Source: Aggregatibacter actinomycetemcomitans (GTDB lineage: Bacteria > Pseudomonadota > Gammaproteobacteria > Enterobacterales > Pasteurellaceae). Taken from it: 64,000 nt of DNA. A program made the position numbers and the translations under genes. The notes below the pieces were generated by a model. It made no database searches and was not told where the DNA came from. It saw only the letters and a list, made by a program, of their open reading frames with translations. Of the stretch, positions 1-8,111 are shown piece after piece. The stretch is from assembly GCA_017160915.1 (NCBI GenBank), contig JACAWG010000054.1, positions 20,147 through 84,146 of the forward strand, given 5' to 3'. The stretch's first letter is position 1. Every line of letters starts with the position of its first letter.

Positions 1-40
1 CCTTCGGGCACCTTCCCCCGTAAACGGAGGAAGGCAAGAT
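1..40. repeat. Fragment of a dispersed intergenic hairpin repeat
   Basis: Bases 11-34 form an almost perfect hairpin (CCTTCC/GGAAGG and CCGT/ACGG with one C-A mismatch), preceded by CCTTCGGGCA. From memory, sequences of the type 'GGAAGG-TGCCCGAAGG' recur between genes in many bacteria, so this looks like the edge of a dispersed palindromic repeat cut by the window border. No gene is visible in bases 1-180. It could equally be the terminator of a gene lying to the left. Confidence 0.4.
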
Positions 41-107
41 ATTTTTGAAATATCAATATATTACAATGTTTCGAATAATTGAGGTCAGGAGACGCGCGCC
101 ATCTTAA

Positions 108-145
108 TAAGTAACGGTTACTAAAATAAGTGGCAGTGACTAAAA
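108..145 (+). promoter_or_regulatory. Tandem 19-bp direct repeat, candidate operator pair upstream of citXG
   Basis: Two head-to-tail copies of a 19-bp unit, TAAGTAACGGTTACTAAAA (108-126) and TAAGTGGCAGTGACTAAAA (127-145), are identical at 15 of 19 positions. Each carries a dyad; in the first it is perfect (AGTAAC-G-GTTACT, 110-122). The pair ends 35 bp before the citXG start. Tandem dyads with about two-turn spacing suggest binding sites for a dimeric regulator. The regulator is unknown. TAAAAT at 122-127 could act as a -10 element. Confidence 0.5.
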
Positions 146-180
146 ATTCATAAAGTGCGGTCGTTTTTACAGTTATTTTT

Positions 181-1593
181 ATGACAATATCCCTAAAACA
201 TTTTTCCACAGCAGGAACCGAAATCTCCCTTGAGCAGCTTTTATCTGCGCGGGAAGCGCGTGCGTTGCTGCAACAAAACCTGTTGGCGCAGTACGGTCAA
301 ACGTTGCTTTGCGTCACGCTGACCGCCGTGGGCGGTGTGAAAAAAAATGCCTTGCTGGATTATGTTTTTGAAAAAACGCTGGAAAAACTCACCGCACTTT
401 TTGCGCAGTTTGCCGTGACACCGAGCGCAGAACGGATTCGTCCGTTGGAAACGGGGCATGAGGCATTTTTTGTGTTGCCCATGGATGCCAAAGCGTTGAA
501 GGCGGCAATGATTGAACTGGAAGAAAGCCTTCCCCTCGCCCGCCTTTGGGATTTGGACGTGTTCGATCATGAAGGCAATTTGCTTAGCCGAAGCGATTTC
601 GGGCTGCCGCCGCGGACCTGTTTGGTGTGCGGTGCGGATGCCAAAGTGTGCGCCAGATCGCGTGCTCACGCCGTGCCGGAGATTCTGGTGGAAATGCACA
701 AATGGGCACAACAACATGATTTGGCGGAACAAATCGGCAACGTGGCTTATTCGGCGTTGGTTCAGGAAGCCCGTTTGTCGCCGAAGCCCGGCTTGGTGGA
801 TGCCGTCAATAACGGGGCGCACAAGGACATGAACCTGCAAACTTTCGAGCAAAGTGCGGTCAGTTTAACGCCTTTTTTTACGGCGTTCGTGTTAAAAGGA
901 ATGCAAACGGCGTCTCTGCCGCCGGAGCAAATTTTGGCACAGGTTCGTCCGTTGGGCGTGCTTGCCGAAAAGGCGATGTTCAAAGCGACCCACGGGGTGA
1001 ATACGCACAAAGGCGCGATTTTTTCTTTCGGCTTGGTGTGTACCGCCATCGGGCGCTTGGTGCAGCAACAGGATTTATCGCAAAGTGCGGTGGTTTTTGA
1101 GGTTAAATCCATTTGCGATTTGGTGGCGCAATTTGCGCAGGGCTTAACTGCCGAACTACAACATTATCCGGACCATTTGCCGATCACCGCCGGCGTTCGG
1201 TTATTCCGTCAATTCGGTCTAACCGGTGCGCGTGGCGAGGCGGAAAGTGGTTTTCAACAAATTCAGGCGTTGTTACCGCTGTTGGATGAGGATCATCAAC
1301 AGGATCGGGAACATCGCCTGCGCATTCTGTTATTGCACTTAATGGCAACCAATGCCGACACGAACGTGGTACATCGCGGCGGGATGGACGGGTTACATTT
1401 TGTGCAGCAAACAGCTAATGATCTGCTTAAAGATCAAACCCTTGTGTCGGATAAAGCGAAACTGACACAAGCCTTAATGAAATTTGATGCCGCCTGCATT
1501 GCGCGAAATTTAAGCGCAGGCGGTAGCGCCGATTTGTTGGCGCTGATGATTTTCTTTCAAACTTTAAGAGGTAATTCACATGGCATTATCTAA
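181..1593 (+). CDS. citXG: CitXG fusion: citrate lyase holo-ACP synthase / triphosphoribosyl-dephospho-CoA synthase
   Basis: This 470-residue fusion makes and attaches the prosthetic group of citrate lyase. The N-terminal CitX part (about 1-170) transfers the phosphoribosyl-dephospho-CoA group to the acyl carrier subunit CitD. The C-terminal CitG part (about 178-455) makes triphosphoribosyl-dephospho-CoA from ATP and dephospho-CoA. CitG hallmarks are SPKPGLVD (200-207) and GVNTHKGA (272-279), plus RGGMDG later. The CitX part shows the RLWDLDVFD and RTCLVC motifs. H. influenzae has the same fusion. The start lacks a clear Shine-Dalgarno sequence; a USS lies at 152-161. The last 14 bases overlap citT, so the two are translationally linked. 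The lyase subunits citCDEF are not directly upstream in the visible 180 bases. Confidence 0.9.
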   Translation: MTISLKHFSTAGTEISLEQLLSAREARALLQQNLLAQYGQTLLCVTLTAVGGVKKNALLDYVFEKTLEKLTALFAQFAVTPSAERIRPLETGHEAFFVLPMDAKALKAAMIELEESLPLARLWDLDVFDHEGNLLSRSDFGLPPRTCLVCGADAKVCARSRAHAVPEILVEMHKWAQQHDLAEQIGNVAYSALVQEARLSPKPGLVDAVNNGAHKDMNLQTFEQSAVSLTPFFTAFVLKGMQTASLPPEQILAQVRPLGVLAEKAMFKATHGVNTHKGAIFSFGLVCTAIGRLVQQQDLSQSAVVFEVKSICDLVAQFAQGLTAELQHYPDHLPITAGVRLFRQFGLTGARGEAESGFQQIQALLPLLDEDHQQDREHRLRILLLHLMATNADTNVVHRGGMDGLHFVQQTANDLLKDQTLVSDKAKLTQALMKFDAACIARNLSAGGSADLLALMIFFQTLRGNSHGII

Positions 1594-3019
1594 AAATGCA
1601 AAACTGGCGATCTTGGTAGCCATACCGTTGGTCACCTTTATTTTGCCGGCGCCGGAGGGACTTTCTCTGATCGCCTGGCGCTTACTTGGGGTTTATATCG
1701 CCACCATCGTCGGCTTGGTGCTAAAACCGTACGGCGAGCCGGTTATCTTGCTGGCGGCGGTTGCAGTTTCCGGCGCGATTATCGGTAATACTAGCGGTGC
1801 AGCAGAATTCCTGAAAGCCGGCGACATCCTCAACGGCTATAAATCAGGCACCACCTGGCTGATTTTCACCGCTTTCACATTAAGCTCGGCATTCGTTATC
1901 ACCGGTCTCGGTAAACGTATCGCTTATCACATGATCGGCGCCATGGGTAGCACCACATTGCGTTTGGGTTATGTGACCATGTTCCTGGATTTACTGCTCT
2001 CCCCTGCAACGCCGTCCAACACCGCGCGTTCGGGCGGGATTATTTTCCCTATCATTAACAGTGTGGCGGTAGCATTAGGTTCCGACCCGGAAAAAAGCCC
2101 GAAAAAAGCCGGTCGCTATTTGATGATGAACGTGTACATGGTGGTAAAAACCACATCTTACATTTTCTTAACCGCCATGGCGCCGAACGCACTCGCCCTT
2201 TCCTTAATGGCGCCGATTCTCGGCTTCAACATTGACTGGCTACACTGGTTCTTAGCCGCGTCCGTACCGGGCTTGCTATGCTTGTTCGTGATTCCGTTAA
2301 TCTGCTACTGGGTTTCCCCGCCGGAAATGAAAGAGGTGGATAACAAAGCCATCTCGAAAAAAGGTTTGGAAGAACTCGGCCCGATGTCATTCCGCGAAAA
2401 AGCGTTAATCGTGTTATTCGTCATCGCCCTCTTCGGCTGGATTTTCTCCTCCGCGTTAAACGTCAACGCGACCATCGTGGCATTAATCGTGATGGTGTGC
2501 TGTATTGTGTTAAATATCGTGTCTTGGGATGACATTCTAAAAAGCAAAGGCGGCTGGAATACTTTAATTTGGTACGGCGGTATCATCGGAATGTCCGGCT
2601 TGCTTGAAAAAGCCAAATTCTTCGACTGGTTAGCCGAATCCTTAAAATCCGTTCTACAATTTGAAGGACAAGGCACGTTAGCCCTTATCGTGATCTTAAC
2701 CCTCAGCGTCGCCGTGCGTTACTTATTCGCCTCCGGCGGTGCGTATGTCGCCGCCATGGTGCCGGTATTCGCAACCGTCGGTCATGTTGCGGGCGCCCCT
2801 GCGGAATTATTAGCGTTAGGCTTATTATTCGCCAACTCCTACGGCGGCTCCGTCACACACTACGGCGGCGGTCCGGGTCCGATTGCATTTGGTGCAGGCT
2901 ATAACGACATCAAATCCTGGTGGACCGCCGGCGCGATCATCGCTTTCGGCAGCTTAATAGTCCACTTAACCGTCGGTATGGCGTGGTGGGAATTCCTGAT
3001 TAACCTGGGTTGGTTGTAA
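1580..3019 (+). CDS. citT: Citrate/dicarboxylate transporter, DASS (CitT) family
   Basis: A 479-residue polytopic inner-membrane carrier of the divalent anion:sodium symporter family. CitT-type members exchange external citrate for internal succinate or another dicarboxylate. The substrate motif SPATPSNTARSGG lies near residues 140-152, a second region rich in GGPGPIAFGAGY sits near the C-terminus, and hydrophobic segments run throughout. Length matches E. coli CitT (about 487). The ATG overlaps the end of citXG and is preceded by AAGAGG. Pairing with citXG supports citrate as the substrate. A strong hairpin terminator follows. Confidence 0.9.
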   Translation: MALSKNAKLAILVAIPLVTFILPAPEGLSLIAWRLLGVYIATIVGLVLKPYGEPVILLAAVAVSGAIIGNTSGAAEFLKAGDILNGYKSGTTWLIFTAFTLSSAFVITGLGKRIAYHMIGAMGSTTLRLGYVTMFLDLLLSPATPSNTARSGGIIFPIINSVAVALGSDPEKSPKKAGRYLMMNVYMVVKTTSYIFLTAMAPNALALSLMAPILGFNIDWLHWFLAASVPGLLCLFVIPLICYWVSPPEMKEVDNKAISKKGLEELGPMSFREKALIVLFVIALFGWIFSSALNVNATIVALIVMVCCIVLNIVSWDDILKSKGGWNTLIWYGGIIGMSGLLEKAKFFDWLAESLKSVLQFEGQGTLALIVILTLSVAVRYLFASGGAYVAAMVPVFATVGHVAGAPAELLALGLLFANSYGGSVTHYGGGPGPIAFGAGYNDIKSWWTAGAIIAFGSLIVHLTVGMAWWEFLINLGWL

Positions 3020-3050
3020 ACAACGCGCCTCACCTAAAACCATAAAACAA

Positions 3051-3081
3051 AACGGTGCAGACCTTGATGATCTGCACCGTT
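3051..3081. terminator. Bidirectional rho-independent terminator, citT / tRNA-Leu(CAG)
   Basis: The 9-bp perfect stem CGGTGCAGA (3053-3061) / TCTGCACCG (3071-3079) has a 9-nt loop, a T run on the + strand and TTTTGTTTT on the - strand. It can end both the citT message and the converging tRNA-Leu transcript. Confidence 0.85.
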
Positions 3082-3088
3082 TTTTATT

Positions 3089-3175
3089 TGGTGTCCGCGA
3101 CAGGACTTGAACCTGCACACCGATTAAGGCATTAGGACCTGAACCTAACGTGTCTACCAATTCCACCACACGGAC
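3089..3175 (-). tRNA. tRNA-Leu, anticodon CAG
   Basis: On the minus strand the 87-nt gene folds as a leucine tRNA. The acceptor stem is GTCCGTG/CGCGGAC (one T-G pair), the A discriminator is followed by an encoded CCA, and the D-arm is of the GGTAGACAC type. The anticodon stem TTAGG/CCTAA closes the loop TTCAGGT (anticodon CAG, reads CUG). A long variable arm and a T-arm with GGTTCAAGTCC complete it. Confidence 0.95.
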
Positions 3176-3215
3176 ATTTTTTCTATTTTTGCGATAACGC
3201 GTTAAAACGTTGCCG

Positions 3216-3244
3216 ATTATACAAAAATAAAAACCGTTAATCAA
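3216..3244 (-). promoter_or_regulatory. Sigma-70 promoter for tRNA-Leu(CAG)
   Basis: Read on the minus strand, TTGATT (3244-3239) and a perfect TATAAT (3221-3216) are separated by 17 bp and lie about 40 bp before the tRNA 5' end. Confidence 0.7.
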
Positions 3245-3355
3245 AAAACATGTGAAATTTTCACCGCACTTTTACGCTTCAAAAGACGTGTTACGAAAAA
3301 ACATAGATTATTCTCAATGAAATAAAGCCCTCCTGCCCGCGCATTATCCAATTGA

Positions 3356-3393
3356 CCAGTAGTTATCAGCTGAAAATATGGATTTTTCGGCTA
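3356..3393 (-). promoter_or_regulatory. Candidate tandem AraC sites upstream of araFGH, inverted orientation
   Basis: On the minus strand, TAGCCGAAAAATCCATA (3393-3377) matches E. coli araI1 (TAGCATTTTTATCCATA, from memory) at 11 of 17 positions, including the TAGC and ATCCATA ends. After 4 bp a second half-site CAGCTGATAACTACTGG (3372-3356) matches araI2 at 9 of 17. The 21-bp period is that of an AraC dimer bound to direct repeats. The pair points away from araF and sits upstream of a CRP site. As I recall, E. coli araFGH has a similar reversed order. Confidence 0.55.
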
Positions 3394-3404
3394 TAAACTC
3401 ATAG

Positions 3405-3420
3405 TGTGATCACGATCAAA
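3405..3420 (+). promoter_or_regulatory. CRP site of the araFGH promoter
   Basis: TGTGA-TCACGA-TCAAA matches the CRP consensus TGTGA-N6-TCACA at 9 of 10 positions. Its centre (3412.5) lies about 41 bp before a start expected near 3454 if TAGGAT (3442-3447) is the -10. That is the class II activator position. The rest of the 3176-3533 gap holds the tRNA promoter, a USS near 3262 and no gene that I can see. Confidence 0.65.
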
Positions 3421-3533
3421 TATTTTTCCTAACAAACCTTATAGGATAAATTTTGCCGTAAAAGCAAATCTCACCATCAATAGTTATATTTTATTGATTA
3501 ATCTAAAGAATTTATTTTCAAAGGGGCGTCAGT

Positions 3534-4547
3534 ATGAAATTAACAAAAAGAACTTTTCTTAAATCTCTCATTGCAACATCCGTTTTCTTTGCTGCCGGAC
3601 TTCATTCAAACCTAGTATATTCCAGCTCTTCCGAGCCTATTAAATTAGGCTACTTGGTTAAACAACCTGAAGAACCATGGTTCCAAACGGAATGGGCGTT
3701 TGCAGATAAAGCTGCGAAGGATCTTGGCGATGTACAAATTATTAAAATTGCCGTGCCGGATGGCGAAAAAACATTAAACGCTATCGATAATCTGGCTGCC
3801 AGCGGTGCGAAAGGTTTTGTTATTTGTACGCCGGATCCCCGTTTAGGTCCTGCCATTATGGCAAAAGCCCGTTCTTATGATTTGAAAGTGATTGCCGTCG
3901 ATGATCAATTTTTAAATGCTGCCGGCGAGCCGATGGTTAAGGTGCCATTGATTATGATGGCGGCAACAGAAATCGGTGAACGTCAAGGACAAGAATTATA
4001 TAAAGAAATGCAAAATCGCGGCTGGGATGTGAAAGACACTGCCGTATTAGCCATAACCGCCGATGAATTAGATACCGCCCGCAGACGTACCGAAGGTTCG
4101 ATTTCCGCCTTAATCAAAGCCGGCTTTCCGGAAAAGCAAATCTATAAGTCACCAACTAAGAGTAATGATATTCCGGGAGCCTTAGATGCAGCCAATTCCA
4201 TGTTGGTGCAACATCCTGAAGTGAAACATTGGCTCATTGTCGGTATGAACGACAATACCGTTTTAGGTGGCGTGCGTGCAACCGAAGGTCAAGGCTTTAA
4301 AGCAGAAAATGTAGTGGGTATCGGTATTAACGGTGTTGATGCCGTAAACGAACTTTCCAAACCGAATGCGACCGGTTTCCTGGGATCGCTGCTACCAAGC
4401 CCGGATGTTCACGGCTATCGCAGTACCGAAATGCTATATAAATGGGTCAAGGACGGTGTCGAACCTGAAAAATACATTGCCGTAAAAGATGTCGTTTTCT
4501 TAAAACGCGATAACTTCAAAGAAGAACTTGCCAAAAAAGGCTTGTAA
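3534..4547 (+). CDS. araF: L-arabinose-binding periplasmic protein
   Basis: This 337-residue substrate-binding protein delivers L-arabinose to the AraGH importer. From memory it is very similar to E. coli AraF along its length ([14 protein letters not shown] near residue 41, [53 protein letters not shown]). The first about 31 residues are an export signal. It differs from E. coli in containing TKRTFLK before the hydrophobic stretch, which resembles a Tat motif with a Lys for the first Arg. It is first gene of araFGH, under candidate AraC and CRP sites, with GGGGCG before the ATG. A hairpin separates it from araG. Confidence 0.95.
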   Translation: MKLTKRTFLKSLIATSVFFAAGLHSNLVYSSSSEPIKLGYLVKQPEEPWFQTEWAFADKAAKDLGDVQIIKIAVPDGEKTLNAIDNLAASGAKGFVICTPDPRLGPAIMAKARSYDLKVIAVDDQFLNAAGEPMVKVPLIMMAATEIGERQGQELYKEMQNRGWDVKDTAVLAITADELDTARRRTEGSISALIKAGFPEKQIYKSPTKSNDIPGALDAANSMLVQHPEVKHWLIVGMNDNTVLGGVRATEGQGFKAENVVGIGINGVDAVNELSKPNATGFLGSLLPSPDVHGYRSTEMLYKWVKDGVEPEKYIAVKDVVFLKRDNFKEELAKKGL

Positions 4548-4569
4548 TTACGCACTATCCGTCTCCACT

Positions 4570-4596
4570 GTTGGTATTCAGCTCTCGAATACCAAC
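4570..4596 (+). other. Perfect 10-bp hairpin between araF and araG
   Basis: GTTGGTATTC (4570-4579) and GAATACCAAC (4587-4596) pair perfectly around a 7-nt loop. No T run follows. Such structures after a binding-protein gene often protect the upstream mRNA, so that more binding protein than ATPase is made; that role is inferred here. A TTG inside this hairpin (4571) is in frame with araG but is not its start. Confidence 0.7.
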
Positions 4597-4630
4597 AACC
4601 TCCCGAAACCATCTGAAAGAGGAGTTCCAT

Positions 4631-6133
4631 ATGCAGATTCCCTATTTAGAGTTTGACAATATCAGCAAAACCTTTCCCGGCGTTAAAGCCTTACAGCATG
4701 TTTCATTTAAATGCTACGAAGGTAAAGTCCATGCATTAATGGGGGAAAACGGTGCGGGTAAATCCACATTACTCAAAATTTTAAGCGGTAATTATTTACC
4801 GACGGAAGGCAAATTGTCTATCGGCGGCAGAATGATGACCTTCAAAAATACCAAAGAAGCCTTGCTTGCCGGTATCGCGATTATCTATCAAGAACTTAAT
4901 ATCGTGCCGGAAATGACCGTTGCCGAAAATCTTTGCTTAGGGCAACTGCCGAACGCTTTCGGGGTGGTGGACAAAAAGGAATTAGTCGCAAGAACACAGC
5001 GTTATTTAGATAAATTGGAACTCAATATTTCACCGAATACGCCTTTAAAAGCGCTTTCCATCGGGCAATGGCAAATGATTGAAATAGCCAAAGCCCTAAG
5101 CCGAGGCGCCAAAATTATCGCCTTTGACGAACCGACCAGTAGCCTTTCTGCACCGGAAATCGAAAAATTATTTACGGTAATCAACGAATTAAGACAAGAA
5201 GGCAAAGTCATTCTTTATGTGTCCCATCGAATGGAAGAAATTTTCCGCATCAGCGATGAAATTACCGTACTGAAAGACGGTCAATTTGTAGAAACATTTT
5301 CCGACTTAAGCAAAATTGATAACGATGTGCTGGTTCGCAGCATGGTGGGAAGAAACCTTGGCGATATTTACAACTATCGTCCGCGTGAAATTGGAAAAAC
5401 GCGTCTAAAAGTGACCGCACTTTGCGGCACCAAACTTAAAGGAAACTTTAATCTGGAAGTGCGTGCCGGTGAGGTTTTGGGGTTATTCGGTTTGGTAGGC
5501 GCCGGTCGTTCCGAGTTGTTAAAAGTGATCTTCGGTGCCGATACCATGACCGCCGGCACCATCGAATTAGACGGTAAGCCCGTCAAAATCAATAAACCGA
5601 AAGATGCCATCGAGCAAGGAATTGTGCTTTGTCCGGAAGACCGCAAAAAAGAAGGCATCATTCCTACCGCAACCGTCGGCGAAAACATCAATATCAGTGC
5701 ACGTCGCGCCCATAATTTTTTGAAATTTATCATTAATGAAAAATGGGAACGTGAAAATGCGGAAAAACAACGCCGGCAAATGAATGTAAAAACACCGTCA
5801 ATTGAGCAAATTATCATTAATTTATCCGGCGGAAACCAACAGAAAGCTATTTTAGGGCGTTGGTTATCGGAAGACATTAAAGTCTTACTGCTGGATGAAC
5901 CGACTCGCGGTATTGATGTCGGTGCGAAATCCGAAATCTATGACTTAATTTTCAAATTAGCCGATGAAAAACTGGCGATTATTGTCGTTTCCAGTGATTT
6001 ACCGGAAGTAATCGGATTGTCGGATCGGATTATGGTCATGCGCGCCCAACAAATTATGGGCGTCATTGAACGACAAGATGCGACCGAAGAAAATATTCTG
6101 AAGCTGGCAATGGTTGAAAGTAAAGCCGCTTAA
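4631..6133 (+). CDS. araG: L-arabinose ABC transporter ATP-binding protein
   Basis: The energy subunit of the arabinose importer, 500 residues with two fused ABC domains, as in all sugar ATPases of the CUT2 class. The first domain has a good Walker A (GENGAGKST, 38-46) and the DEPTSSL Walker B. The second has the degenerate GLVGAGRSE in place of Walker A, then LSGGNQQKA and [12 protein letters not shown]. The start at 4631 is chosen because GAAAGAGGAG lies just upstream and the product then begins like other AraG proteins. E. coli AraG is about 504 residues. A USS lies inside the gene near 5413. Confidence 0.95.
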   Translation: MQIPYLEFDNISKTFPGVKALQHVSFKCYEGKVHALMGENGAGKSTLLKILSGNYLPTEGKLSIGGRMMTFKNTKEALLAGIAIIYQELNIVPEMTVAENLCLGQLPNAFGVVDKKELVARTQRYLDKLELNISPNTPLKALSIGQWQMIEIAKALSRGAKIIAFDEPTSSLSAPEIEKLFTVINELRQEGKVILYVSHRMEEIFRISDEITVLKDGQFVETFSDLSKIDNDVLVRSMVGRNLGDIYNYRPREIGKTRLKVTALCGTKLKGNFNLEVRAGEVLGLFGLVGAGRSELLKVIFGADTMTAGTIELDGKPVKINKPKDAIEQGIVLCPEDRKKEGIIPTATVGENINISARRAHNFLKFIINEKWERENAEKQRRQMNVKTPSIEQIIINLSGGNQQKAILGRWLSEDIKVLLLDEPTRGIDVGAKSEIYDLIFKLADEKLAIIVVSSDLPEVIGLSDRIMVMRAQQIMGVIERQDATEENILKLAMVESKAA

Positions 6134-6162
6134 CAATAACGTATTAACTTGGGAGATGTCAT

Positions 6163-7137
6163 ATGAGCACAGCAAATTCAATGGAAAAACAACCTGTCAG
6201 CATGCTGAATAAAATTTGGAATTCCTATGGAATGTTACTGATTTTCTTTGTTATTTTTATCGCCTCCTGCATTTTTATTCCGAATTTCGCGACCGTGATT
6301 AATATGAAAGGGTTAGGGTTAGCGATTTCTATGAGCGGTATGGTCGCGTGCGGCATGTTATTTTGTCTTGCCGCCGGGGAAATTGACCTCTCCGTCGCCT
6401 CCGTTATCGCTTGTGCCGGGGTTGTTACCGCTGTGGTATTAAATACTACGCAAAATATCTTTTTCGGCATTTCCGCAGGTCTGGGATTAGGTGCATTAAT
6501 CGGTTTGATTAACGGTTTAGTCATTGCAAAATTAAAAATCAATTCGCTTATTACCACACTCGCCACCATGCAAATTGCGCGAGGTTTGGGTTATATTATT
6601 TCAGACGGGAAAGCGGTCGGGATTACGACCGAAGAGTTTTTTGATATCGGTTACGAGTCCGTCCTTGGCATTCCGCTACCGATTATTTTCACCATTATTT
6701 GTGTCGCCATTTTTGGTTTTCTCTTAAGCAAAACCACTTACGGACGTAACACTCTCGCCATCGGTGGTAATGAAGAAGCCTCTCGTTTGGCTGGAATTAA
6801 CGTTGATCGTACCAAACTGATTATTTTTGTGGTTTCCGGTCTAGTTTCAGCGTTAGCGGGTGTTATTCTTGCCGCCCGCATGACCAGCGGACAACCGATG
6901 ACCTCCATCGGTTTTGAATTGGTAGCGATTTCAGCCTGTGTACTCGGCGGTGTTTCCTTAAATGGCGGCGTAGCAAAAATTTCCTTCATTATTGCCGGCG
7001 TATTGATTCTGGGTACGATTGAAAATGCGATGAATTTACTGAATATTTCACCGTTTGCACAATATGTGGTGAGAGGATTAATTTTGCTTATCGCGGTAAT
7101 TTTTGATAAATATAAACAGAAATTTATCAAAGCATAG
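6163..7137 (+). CDS. araH: L-arabinose ABC transporter permease
   Basis: A 324-residue inner-membrane permease of the CUT2/RbsC class, which probably forms a homodimeric channel with AraG. Hydrophobic segments run from about residue 20 to the end. Typical motifs include AAGEIDLSVAS, INGLVIAKLKINSLITTLATM and AIGGNEEASRLAGINV. GGGAG precedes the ATG. Length matches E. coli AraH (about 328). It ends 10 bp before araC, so the regulator is probably transcribed with the transporter. Confidence 0.95.
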   Translation: MSTANSMEKQPVSMLNKIWNSYGMLLIFFVIFIASCIFIPNFATVINMKGLGLAISMSGMVACGMLFCLAAGEIDLSVASVIACAGVVTAVVLNTTQNIFFGISAGLGLGALIGLINGLVIAKLKINSLITTLATMQIARGLGYIISDGKAVGITTEEFFDIGYESVLGIPLPIIFTIICVAIFGFLLSKTTYGRNTLAIGGNEEASRLAGINVDRTKLIIFVVSGLVSALAGVILAARMTSGQPMTSIGFELVAISACVLGGVSLNGGVAKISFIIAGVLILGTIENAMNLLNISPFAQYVVRGLILLIAVIFDKYKQKFIKA

Positions 7138-7147
7138 CCACGTTGAC

Positions 7148-8002
7148 ATGAAACAAAATGAGATGAATAAACAGCCCAACCCGTTACTTCCCGGCTATAA
7201 TTTCGGCGCCTATTTAGTGGCGGGTTGCACGCCAATCCGAAAAGGAGAAGAACTGGATTTTGCCATTAATCGCCCGAATGGCATGAAAGGTTACATTATT
7301 AATCTCACGATTAAAGGCAAAGGCACGGTTTTCAGCGGTAAAAGTGCCTTTGACTGTTCTGTCGGCGACTTATTGTTATTTCCCCCAAATGCCGTACATT
7401 ATTACCACCGCGCCAAAGATGCCGAAGAATGGCATCACCAATGGATTTACTTCCGCCCGCGCGCCCTATGGCTCGACTGGCTGGCTTGGACGGATACGCG
7501 CAATCATGTAGGCAGGCTCACGATTGCCAACCCGCAAACCTATCAAGAAATCCTGACGTTATTTCAACAAATTGAACAAGAATATAACTCCGGCGATTTG
7601 TTTAGTGAGGAAATGTCCATGTGCTTGCTGGAACAGCTATTAATCAAATGTTTCAAGCTGGATCCCGCCAACAAGCAACGCCTACTTGATTCCCGCATAT
7701 TATCCACCTGTCATTTTATTACCGATAATCTGGGGAAAAACCACAAAATTGCCGATATTGCAGCACATATTCACATGTCACCTTCCCGCTTGGCACACCT
7801 ATTCGCCAAACAAATCGGCACCGGGATTATCAAATGGCGGGAAGAGCAACGTATGATTAAAGCCCAACATTTGCTACATTCTTCCAGTGCACCGATTTAC
7901 CATATCGCCCGTCAACTCGGTTATGATGATCAACTGTATTTCTCCCGATTATTTAAACGTTACACCGGTTTAAACCCTTCCGAATACCGTAACTCAAGAT
8001 AA
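7148..8002 (+). CDS. araC: Arabinose operon regulator AraC
   Basis: A 284-residue regulator closely similar, from memory, to E. coli AraC. The N-terminal arabinose-binding/dimerisation domain shows PLLPGYNFGAYLVAG, RPNGMKGYIINLTI, GDLLLFPPNAVHYYHR and HHQWIYFRPRA. The C-terminal DNA-binding domain (about 185-284) has two helix-turn-helix motifs (IADIAAHIHMSPSRLAHLF and PIYHIARQLGYDDQLYFSRLFKR). The ATG at 7148 is preferred; 7163 is a second in-frame ATG and neither has a strong Shine-Dalgarno. Unlike E. coli, araC is not divergent from the catabolic genes but follows araH, so it should be made from the promoter it activates. Confidence 0.93.
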   Translation: MKQNEMNKQPNPLLPGYNFGAYLVAGCTPIRKGEELDFAINRPNGMKGYIINLTIKGKGTVFSGKSAFDCSVGDLLLFPPNAVHYYHRAKDAEEWHHQWIYFRPRALWLDWLAWTDTRNHVGRLTIANPQTYQEILTLFQQIEQEYNSGDLFSEEMSMCLLEQLLIKCFKLDPANKQRLLDSRILSTCHFITDNLGKNHKIADIAAHIHMSPSRLAHLFAKQIGTGIIKWREEQRMIKAQHLLHSSSAPIYHIARQLGYDDQLYFSRLFKRYTGLNPSEYRNSR

Positions 8003-8083
8003 TAAATCCGATTGATTTACAACAAAAATAAATCGCTCCTTTGGATTTTTTGTAAGGCATGTAATGCCTCCTAACTGTGAAAA

Positions 8084-8099
8084 TATGCGCTATCTCACA
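8084..8099 (+). promoter_or_regulatory. Candidate CRP site of the araBA promoter
   Basis: TATGC-GCTATC-TCACA has a perfect right half and 3 of 5 matches on the left. Its centre is about 91 bp upstream of the start predicted from the -10 at 8171-8176, close to the E. coli araBAD CRP position. Confidence 0.45.
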
Positions 8100-8111
8100 G
8101 ATTAGAACGCG

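Noticed and set aside
241-852. A 203-codon open frame on the minus strand across citXG
   Set aside because: It is the antisense shadow of a well-supported gene, has no ribosome-binding site and no recognisable motif.
8076-8099. TGTGA and TCACA 14 bp apart upstream of araB as one CRP site
   Set aside because: CRP needs a 6-bp spacer. Only the right half, paired with TATGC, fits, and that reading agrees with the promoter position.
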